Source of the DNA: Lysobacterales bacterium
GTDB taxonomy: Bacteria; Pseudomonadota; Gammaproteobacteria; Xanthomonadales; S139-57
Length of the DNA: 20,109 nucleotides
Assembly: GCA_026993285.1 (NCBI GenBank)
Contig: JALWTZ010000240.1
Location: forward strand, 1-20,109
Reading direction: 5' to 3'
Shown: positions 7,335-13,231 of the stretch, piece after piece
Position numbering within the stretch: the first letter of the stretch is position 1
How the letters are laid out: every line of letters starts with the position of its first letter
The notes under the pieces: generated by a model
Database searches by the model: none
The model's input: only the letters and a program-made list of their open reading frames with translations
What the model was told of the DNA's origin: nothing
Program-made: the position numbers and the translations under genes

Positions 7335-10300
7335 GTGGAATTCAGAAAGTTGCAGTATATGGTTCTGGCCGGTTGCCTGGCCTTTGTTTCCGGCATGCCA
7401 CCTGCACAAGCAGCGTTGTTGAATCTGCCGGATTATCCACTGTATTTGGCGCAATCCGTGGATCCGAATGTTTTTCTCGAAGTGGATGATTCCGGTTCCA
7501 TGGACTGGGAGGTGATGACCGAGAAGCACTTTATGCACTGTGGTTACAATTATGAGGTACCTGGTCGACCGGATGCCAATGGAAACTGGAATTGTGGCTG
7601 GTGGATTGATCCGGGTCAAACCAACCAGTACACGGAACCCCATGCCTATTCCACCTCAATCTTCTATCTTTTTCGGACCAATGATCATGTTTATGATTAC
7701 GGTTATGTGTGTCGTAACTATTATCGAAGGGGCAATTTGTCTTATTGCTCCAGTGATGAGCGTTACCAGGACTGGCGCATCTGGTCTGCTGGGTTGAATA
7801 AGGTCTACTACGATCCTTCCGTGGATTATCCGGCACCCCCAGGTTATCCAGATGCTGATTTCTTTGCTGCCCGTTCCGACCCGCAGCCCGGAACGGATGG
7901 CTACAACGATACACACGATTTGTCTGGTATTCGCTATTATGTCTGGGTCGATGACAAGGGATTTTCCGGCTCACGTCCTAAGCGAGGAAGGGAAGATAAT
8001 CACACCATGGGGCCCAACGGTATCGTGGACTTGTGGGATAGCCACTACCGTGTGACCGTCAATGCCAGCCAGGCAACCATTGAGTATGTAGAAGTGGATC
8101 ATCCTTCCAGCCACTGTAACAGCACATCCAGTTGCCGTCTGGATTTCAGTGCTGACAATACGCAGGTTGCGGATAGCTCTGGTGGCACGGATGGTTTTGG
8201 CCGTTCTCTGGCTGAAATGCAGCAGAATATTGCCAACTGGTACCAGTACTATCGTAAACGCTCCATGGCCACCAAAGGCGCCATTGCCTGGGTACTGAAT
8301 GATGCACCTTATTTTCGTTATGGCTTGAGCGTGATCAACGAATATTACAACTTGTTTGTGGACATGCCACCTGCCAGTGCTTCCACCTCGGATTATCCGG
8401 CCTACAATGACAGTCTGGTCTCTGATCTTTTCAGTTATAACTGGAACGGACATGGTACGCCTTTGAGAAACGCACTAAGGCGAACAGGGGAATATTACCG
8501 CGGCAATATCAGTGGCCACCCCAGTCCCATTACTTCTTCCTGCCAGAAAAATTTCTCCATCCTGTTTACCGATGGTTTCTGGAACGGTGGTTCGCCCAGT
8601 GTTGGTGACCGGGATGGTGATGGTTACAGCAACACCGTGGCAGATGTGGCCAAGCGCTATTATGATCTGGATTTACGTCCGGACCTGCCCAACGAAGTCC
8701 CTTCGGATGCTTTTGACAATAACACCAAACAACATATGGTGACATTCACCGTGGCCTTTGGTGTGGAAGGCGCCCTGGAAGATCAGGATGGTGATGGCTG
8801 GCCGGACACGGATGTGAATGGCAATACCTCCAACTGGCCATCGGAAAGTGGTAACTGGGGTAATGCAGCGAGTACCAGCTCGGGAAGAATTGATGACCTG
8901 TGGCATGCCGCCTACAACAGCCGTGGTACCTATGTTTCAGCCAAGTCGCCCAAGGAACTGGTGGATGCGCTGACAGCCGCACTGGCAAATATTGCAGACC
9001 GTAGCAGTTCCGCTGCTGCGGTTGCCTTGAATACTGGCTCATTGAGCACGGGCAGCAGAGTCTATCAGGCCCGCTTTGAGACGGGCGGCTGGACTGGACA
9101 ATTGCTGGCTTACAATATCAACCCAGCCAATGGCCAGGTCTCGCCGGTTCCTTCCTGGGATGCACGTGATTTGCTCAACATGAAATCCGACACATTCTTC
9201 AAGTCGACACGCAAGGTGTTTACCTACAGTTCCGCCAGTGGTACCACCTTTACATCGAGTGGTCTGAGCAGCCAGCAATATGATCTGTTCGATAAAGACC
9301 CCGATAGTGGTTCCACCGATGGGTTGGCCAAAGAGCGTATCGAGTATATTCGTGGCAGTGCGGAGTACGAGGGTACCTATTTCCGGGAGCGGGACAATCG
9401 GCTGGGAGATCTGGTGCATTCTGACCCTACCTATGTGGGTACACCGCCCTTTGTCTATGACTTTAGTGACTACAGTACCTTTATCAATACTTATCGTAAC
9501 CGTACGCCCATGGTCTATGTGGGTGGCAATGACGGCATGATGCATGCCTTCAATGCTGATACCGGTGAAGAGACATTCGCCTATCTGCCCGAGGCAGTCA
9601 TGGAAAATGTGCCGTTACTATCCAGCAAGCACTACCACCACCGCTATTTTGTAGATGGCCCCATCACCATGGGTGATGTGCTTGTGGGCGGTGCTTGGAG
9701 AACCTATTTGGCTGGTACCTTACGTGCAGGTGGTCAGGGCATGTATGTACTGGATGTCACCGATCCGGACAGTTTTTCTGCTTCCAGTGTGGTACTGGAA
9801 TTCACCGATGGTCATGGCAGTAACAGTACCTATGCAGATCCGGATCTGGGTTATACCTATTCCACACCCCAGATTCGCTTGATGAGCAATGGCAAGTGGG
9901 CGGCCATTATCGGCAATGGCTACAACAGTTCGGAGGATGATGGATACAAGGGCACGGGTCATGCCGTACTGTTTGTGGTCTATCTGGATGGAAGCGGTTA
10001 TGTGAAGTTGACGACCAATACCGGTTCTGCTTCGACACCAAACGGGCTGGGAACACCGGCCGCCATTGATGTGGATGATGATTTTATTGTTGATTACATC
10101 TATGCCGGTGATTTGAAAGGCAATTTATGGAAGTTCGATGTACGGCCCAGCTCTGGCTGGACCAGTGGTGGCAATGCAGGTGTCAGCAAACTGTTCCAGA
10201 CAACCGGCGGTTCCGATGAGCCTATCACCAGCAAGCCTACTGTGGTGAAACATCCCAATGGCATTGGTGAGGGCGTGCTGATCTGGTTTGGTACCGGCAA

Positions 10301-10964
10301 GTATCTGGAGCAAAATGATGAGGATGTGAATATTCCGACACAACACTTGTATGCCGTGCGGGATACCCTGGATGGCACAACGCCTACCAACCTCGAAGCA
10401 CGGAGCCTGTCTGCGAGTTCACCGCGGCAGTTGACGGGGTATTCCACTCCGGACTGGACGGTAGTGGACGGCTTCAAGATTCCACTCAGTATCCAGGGTG
10501 AGCGTGTGGTCACCAACCCGTTCATTCGTAACAATGTGGTCTTCTTCACCACCCTGATACCGGATGCCAATGCCTGTAACTTTGGTGGCTATGGCTGGTT
10601 GCTGACCCTGGATGCACAGGAAGGTTCGCCACCCAAGCGCCCCCTGTTCGATTACAATGGGGATGGATTGATTGACAAGAAGGATCTGCAGGATGCCAAT
10701 GGCGATCCGGTTAACACCAATGCGGTTTCGCCTACCAGTGAATATGCGGGTATTCCTTCCAGTCCAACCTTCATGATCGACGATTTCAGTGGGCTGCCGT
10801 TCAACTTTGATAATCCGCCGCCGGCCAATGCGCCAAGAAATTGTGGCGAGTCCGGCCCGCAGGATCTGGTATTTACTACCGACAGTACCGGCGGCCTGAA
10901 TGTCACCACGACCAGTGCAGGCCTGAATGTTTGTGGCCGGCGTGGTTGGCGACAGACCCGATAA
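7335..10964 (+). CDS. pilY1: Type IV pilus tip adhesin/assembly protein PilY1
   Basis: This 1209-residue secreted protein is taken from GTG 7335. PilY1 proteins sit at the pilus tip or outer membrane and act in adhesion, surface sensing and control of pilus retraction. A signal peptide covers about residues 1-26 (cleavage after AQA). A von Willebrand A domain follows with all three MIDAS elements: D51-x-S53-x-S55, T375 in GHGTPL, and D413 in ILFTDG. The stretch between the first two is long and rich in Tyr, with cysteines at 69, 87, 126, 138, 261 and 267; another is at 403. Acidic calcium-type loops are at 425-437 (DRDGDGYSN) and about 483-493 (DQDGDGWPD). The C-terminal propeller includes GGNDGMMHAFNADTG, and its family calcium site is D912-x-D-x-D-x3-D920 before YIYAGDLKGNLWKFD. 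A further EF-hand-like loop starts near 1106 (DYNGDGLIDKKD). No RGD triplet is seen. Confidence 0.95.
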   Translation: MEFRKLQYMVLAGCLAFVSGMPPAQAALLNLPDYPLYLAQSVDPNVFLEVDDSGSMDWEVMTEKHFMHCGYNYEVPGRPDANGNWNCGWWIDPGQTNQYTEPHAYSTSIFYLFRTNDHVYDYGYVCRNYYRRGNLSYCSSDERYQDWRIWSAGLNKVYYDPSVDYPAPPGYPDADFFAARSDPQPGTDGYNDTHDLSGIRYYVWVDDKGFSGSRPKRGREDNHTMGPNGIVDLWDSHYRVTVNASQATIEYVEVDHPSSHCNSTSSCRLDFSADNTQVADSSGGTDGFGRSLAEMQQNIANWYQYYRKRSMATKGAIAWVLNDAPYFRYGLSVINEYYNLFVDMPPASASTSDYPAYNDSLVSDLFSYNWNGHGTPLRNALRRTGEYYRGNISGHPSPITSSCQKNFSILFTDGFWNGGSPSVGDRDGDGYSNTVADVAKRYYDLDLRPDLPNEVPSDAFDNNTKQHMVTFTVAFGVEGALEDQDGDGWPDTDVNGNTSNWPSESGNWGNAASTSSGRIDDLWHAAYNSRGTYVSAKSPKELVDALTAALANIADRSSSAAAVALNTGSLSTGSRVYQARFETGGWTGQLLAYNINPANGQVSPVPSWDARDLLNMKSDTFFKSTRKVFTYSSASGTTFTSSGLSSQQYDLFDKDPDSGSTDGLAKERIEYIRGSAEYEGTYFRERDNRLGDLVHSDPTYVGTPPFVYDFSDYSTFINTYRNRTPMVYVGGNDGMMHAFNADTGEETFAYLPEAVMENVPLLSSKHYHHRYFVDGPITMGDVLVGGAWRTYLAGTLRAGGQGMYVLDVTDPDSFSASSVVLEFTDGHGSNSTYADPDLGYTYSTPQIRLMSNGKWAAIIGNGYNSSEDDGYKGTGHAVLFVVYLDGSGYVKLTTNTGSASTPNGLGTPAAIDVDDDFIVDYIYAGDLKGNLWKFDVRPSSGWTSGGNAGVSKLFQTTGGSDEPITSKPTVVKHPNGIGEGVLIWFGTGKYLEQNDEDVNIPTQHLYAVRDTLDGTTPTNLEARSLSASSPRQLTGYSTPDWTVVDGFKIPLSIQGERVVTNPFIRNNVVFFTTLIPDANACNFGGYGWLLTLDAQEGSPPKRPLFDYNGDGLIDKKDLQDANGDPVNTNAVSPTSEYAGIPSSPTFMIDDFSGLPFNFDNPPPANAPRNCGESGPQDLVFTTDSTGGLNVTTTSAGLNVCGRRGWRQTR

Positions 10965-10976
10965 AGGAGAGACAAC

Positions 10977-11288
10977 ATGATGAAGAAAATACTTTTTCTG
11001 CTATGGATGATCTCTCCGGCTATTGCCGGAGAGGACTATCGTCCGGGTATGGAGTATGCGGGTGTGCTTGAGGCTGTCAGCGCTAGTGGTGTTCAGATTG
11101 ACGGGCATTCATTTCAGGTACCAGGTGGCACATTACTCAAGCATGGCTCTGGGAAACAACAAGTAAAATATCAGCTGAAGGTGGGTGACCGGGTATTGTT
11201 TGCCATTCGGCCAGGAAAGAAAGGGAAGTCCAGTAATGTGCTCGCCTTCATTGAGCCGCAAAACAGTATTCTGGAAGAGGCCGAATGA
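10977..11288 (+). CDS. Small secreted protein in PilY2 position
   Basis: This is a 103-residue protein between pilY1 and pilE, the place held by pilY2 in Pseudomonas aeruginosa. A Sec signal peptide is clear (MMKKILFLLWMISPAIA, cut before GEDY), so the mature protein of about 86 residues should be periplasmic or exported. The mature part alternates short hydrophobic strands and turns (GVLEAVSASGVQIDGHSF, LKVGDRVLFAIRPGKKGKS), which looks like a small beta-barrel fold. It has no cysteine and no lipobox. AGGAG at 10965-10969, right after the pilY1 stop, is 7 bases before ATG 10977; ATG 10980 is an alternative start. Its last bases overlap pilE (ATGA). I recognise it by position and general build, not by a firm motif; PilY2 function is itself poorly known. 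Confidence 0.75.
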   Translation: MMKKILFLLWMISPAIAGEDYRPGMEYAGVLEAVSASGVQIDGHSFQVPGGTLLKHGSGKQQVKYQLKVGDRVLFAIRPGKKGKSSNVLAFIEPQNSILEEAE

Positions 11289-11701
11289 TGAGACAGCAAC
11301 GCGGATTCAGCCTGATTGAACTCATGGTGGCGGTAGCCATTGTAGCCATCCTGGCTTCCATTGCGGTACCGGCTTATGACAGTGTAATTCGCAAGACACG
11401 GCGCAGTGAGGCACGCGATGAGCTGTTGCGTATCGCTGGCATGGAAGAAAAGTTCTATACCACCAACAATGTCTATACCAATGATACCACGGTGCTCGAT
11501 ATACCCTCTGATGGAAAGACTCCCCACGATGCCTACAGCCTGACGGTTACACTGACCAATGGTGGTCAGGGGTATACCCTGACGGCCACGGCGCTGGGTG
11601 AACAGACCAAGGATACGATCTGTGGCAACCTGACCTATAACAATGTGGGGCAGAAAACCATCAGCGGGACCAGTTCCGATCCACTGCGTGAATGCTGGTA
11701 G
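11285..11701 (+). CDS. pilE: Type IV pilus minor pilin PilE
   Basis: This 138-residue minor pilin closes the operon. The leader MMRQQRG is followed by FSLIELMVAVAIVAILASIAVPAY, an almost ideal class III prepilin sequence with E5. Next comes the PilE-typical R-R-SEARDELLRIAGMEEKFY. Two cysteines near the C-terminus (DTICGNL and RECW) fit the conserved disulfide loop. Two starts are possible: ATG 11285, overlapping the upstream stop as ATGA, and ATG 11288. GAGG at 11277-11280 is spaced 4 and 7 bases from them, so 11288 is equally likely. The residue Y-T-T-N-N-V-Y pattern is also typical of pilin-like proteins. This is a minor pilin of the Pseudomonas PilE type, not the main subunit, judged from its place in the minor pilin operon. 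A strong terminator follows 40 bases later. Confidence 0.9.
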   Translation: MMRQQRGFSLIELMVAVAIVAILASIAVPAYDSVIRKTRRSEARDELLRIAGMEEKFYTTNNVYTNDTTVLDIPSDGKTPHDAYSLTVTLTNGGQGYTLTATALGEQTKDTICGNLTYNNVGQKTISGTSSDPLRECW

Positions 11702-11741
11702 AACCGGCACCGCATCATTCCTTCAGCTTAGCGTTGATAAT

Positions 11742-11773
11742 AACCGGTGGGGTTGCTACCCACCGGTTTTTTT
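11742..11773 (+). terminator. Rho-independent terminator of the pilus operon, shared with ispH end
   Basis: AACCGGTGGG (11742-11751) pairs perfectly with CCCACCGGTT (11759-11768) around a 7-base loop, and seven T residues run from 11767 to 11773. This is a strong terminator for the forward pilus operon. The T-tract overlaps the reverse-strand ispH stop codon (11772-11774). Read in reverse, the same hairpin is followed only by TATTATC, so it may help end the ispH transcript less efficiently. Confidence 0.9.
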
Positions 11774-12734
11774 ATTGCTTTTCCTGTTGGCCAGAGGCCA
11801 TGCGCAATGGCCTGGGCAGGGCAAAGATGATGGATTCTTCCATGCCTTCCAGTTCCTCTACCGCAGCCTGGCATTGACCCTCCAGATGGCGAATTACGGC
11901 TTGCACCAGGTTTTCCGGTGCTGAAGCGCCGGCCGTAACACCAACGGTTTGGCAGCTTTCCAGCCACTGTGGTTGAATGTCTTCCGGCCCATCGATGAGG
12001 AAGGCGCGGGTACCGCACTTTTCTGCCAGTTCTTTCAACCGGTTGGAATTGGAGCTGTTGCGGGAACCCACAACCAAGACCAGATCACTGCGTTCCGCCA
12101 GCTGGCGCACGGCATTTTGCCGGTTCTGTGTGGCATAGCAGATATCATCCCGGCGCGGGCCGCGAATATTGGGAAAGCGCTGTTTCAGCGCATCGATCAC
12201 GGCGCGTGTGTCATCCACGGACAGGGTGGTCTGAGTAACGTAGGCGATGTTTTCGGCTTGTTTTACCTGCAACCGCTCCACATCTCCGGGCTGATCCACG
12301 AGGTAGATCTGGTTACCGTTTGAGTTGTTGCACCATTGGCCCAGTGTGCCTTCCACTTCAGGATGACCCTTGTGGCCGATCAGGACCACTTCCCGGCCCT
12401 GCCGGCAGTGGTTTTGTACCTCAATATGCACCTTGGTGACCAAAGGACAGGTAGCATCGAATACGGTCAGTTGTCGTTTTTCTGCCTCGGCACGAACAGA
12501 CTGGGATACCCCATGCGCGGAAAAGATGACAATGCTGTTGTCGGGCACTTCATCCAGTTCTTCCACAAATACCGCCCCTTTCTTTTTCAGGTCATCCACG
12601 ACGAAACGGTTGTGCACCACTTCGTGGCGGACATGAATGGGGGGGCCAAACTGCTCCAGACAACGTTGCACGATTTCGATCGCCCGGTCCACACCCGCGC
12701 AGAAGCCGCGTGGATTCGCCAGCAATATCTTCAT
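11772..12734 (-). CDS. ispH: 4-hydroxy-3-methylbut-2-enyl diphosphate reductase
   Basis: This 320-residue cytosolic iron-sulfur enzyme reduces HMBPP to IPP and DMAPP, the last step of the MEP isoprenoid pathway. The three cluster cysteines are C12 (NPRGFCAGVDRA), C96 (DATCPLVTKVH) and C199 (DDICYATQNRQ). The active-site residues known from E. coli are also at the same numbers: H41 (EVVHNRFV), H124 and E126 (GHKGHPEVEG), and T167 (YVTQTT). The SSNSNRL motif that binds the diphosphate is present. Length equals the E. coli enzyme to within a few residues. The start ATG overlaps the lspA stop by 4 bases, so the two are probably translationally coupled. In E. coli and Pseudomonas an fkpB gene normally lies between them; it is absent here. 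Confidence 0.98.
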   Translation of the reverse strand: MKILLANPRGFCAGVDRAIEIVQRCLEQFGPPIHVRHEVVHNRFVVDDLKKKGAVFVEELDEVPDNSIVIFSAHGVSQSVRAEAEKRQLTVFDATCPLVTKVHIEVQNHCRQGREVVLIGHKGHPEVEGTLGQWCNNSNGNQIYLVDQPGDVERLQVKQAENIAYVTQTTLSVDDTRAVIDALKQRFPNIRGPRRDDICYATQNRQNAVRQLAERSDLVLVVGSRNSSNSNRLKELAEKCGTRAFLIDGPEDIQPQWLESCQTVGVTAGASAPENLVQAVIRHLEGQCQAAVEELEGMEESIIFALPRPLRMASGQQEKQ

Positions 12735-13231
12735 GTGTGTTCCTCTCTCCAGAAAGCCAGCAGCAGCGTGAAGGCACCCAGCGTAATCCAGGTATCTGCC
12801 AGGTTGAATGCCGGCCAGTGCCAGCTCCGGTAGTAAAGATCGATAAAATCAACCACATGTCCGTGCAACAGCCGGTCGATCAGATTGCCGGCCGCACCGG
12901 CCAGAATCAGGGAATAGGCCAGCAGACTCAGGCGTTTTTCTGCATGCTCCCGCCAGATCCACCGGCCCAGCAGCATAATCACGACAACCGCCAGTGCAGA
13001 AAAAAACCAGCGTTGCCAGCCAGAGGCATCGGAAAGAAAACTGAAAGCCGCACCGGGGTTGAAGACCAGGGTCAGATTGAAACCGGGCAGCAGGGGTACG
13101 GCGTCATATACCCGGAGTGACCGCAAGGCTTCCCATTTGCTCAACTGGTCGGCTGCCAGCAACAGTGTGGCTGGCAGGTAACGCCATATCCGATGGGGTG
13201 TTTGCTCAGCCAAAACGACGCACTTCTCCAT
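12731..13231 (-). CDS. lspA: Prolipoprotein signal peptidase (signal peptidase II)
   Basis: This inner-membrane aspartyl protease removes the signal peptide from lipid-modified prolipoproteins. It has four hydrophobic segments. The catalytic aspartates lie in VVDFIDLY (D128) and FNLADTWI (D146), counted from the ATG at 13231. Other family marks are DQLSK near the first segment, NPGAAFSFL, and GNLIDRLLHG. Length is 166 residues, as usual. The frame allows GTG 13234 one codon earlier; ATG 13231 is preferred, although GAAGG upstream is too close to be convincing, and a TTG at 13213 is another option. The 5' end lies inside the last codons of ileS (about 26 bases overlap) and the 3' end overlaps ispH by 4 bases. 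Confidence 0.95.
   Translation of the reverse strand: MEKCVVLAEQTPHRIWRYLPATLLLAADQLSKWEALRSLRVYDAVPLLPGFNLTLVFNPGAAFSFLSDASGWQRWFFSALAVVVIMLLGRWIWREHAEKRLSLLAYSLILAGAAGNLIDRLLHGHVVDFIDLYYRSWHWPAFNLADTWITLGAFTLLLAFWREEHT

Noticed and set aside
8600..8840. Repeated GATGGTGATGG segments in pilY1 as a DNA repeat
   Set aside because: The similarity is explained by two separate calcium-type loops with the same D-G-D-G residues, not by a tandem DNA repeat.
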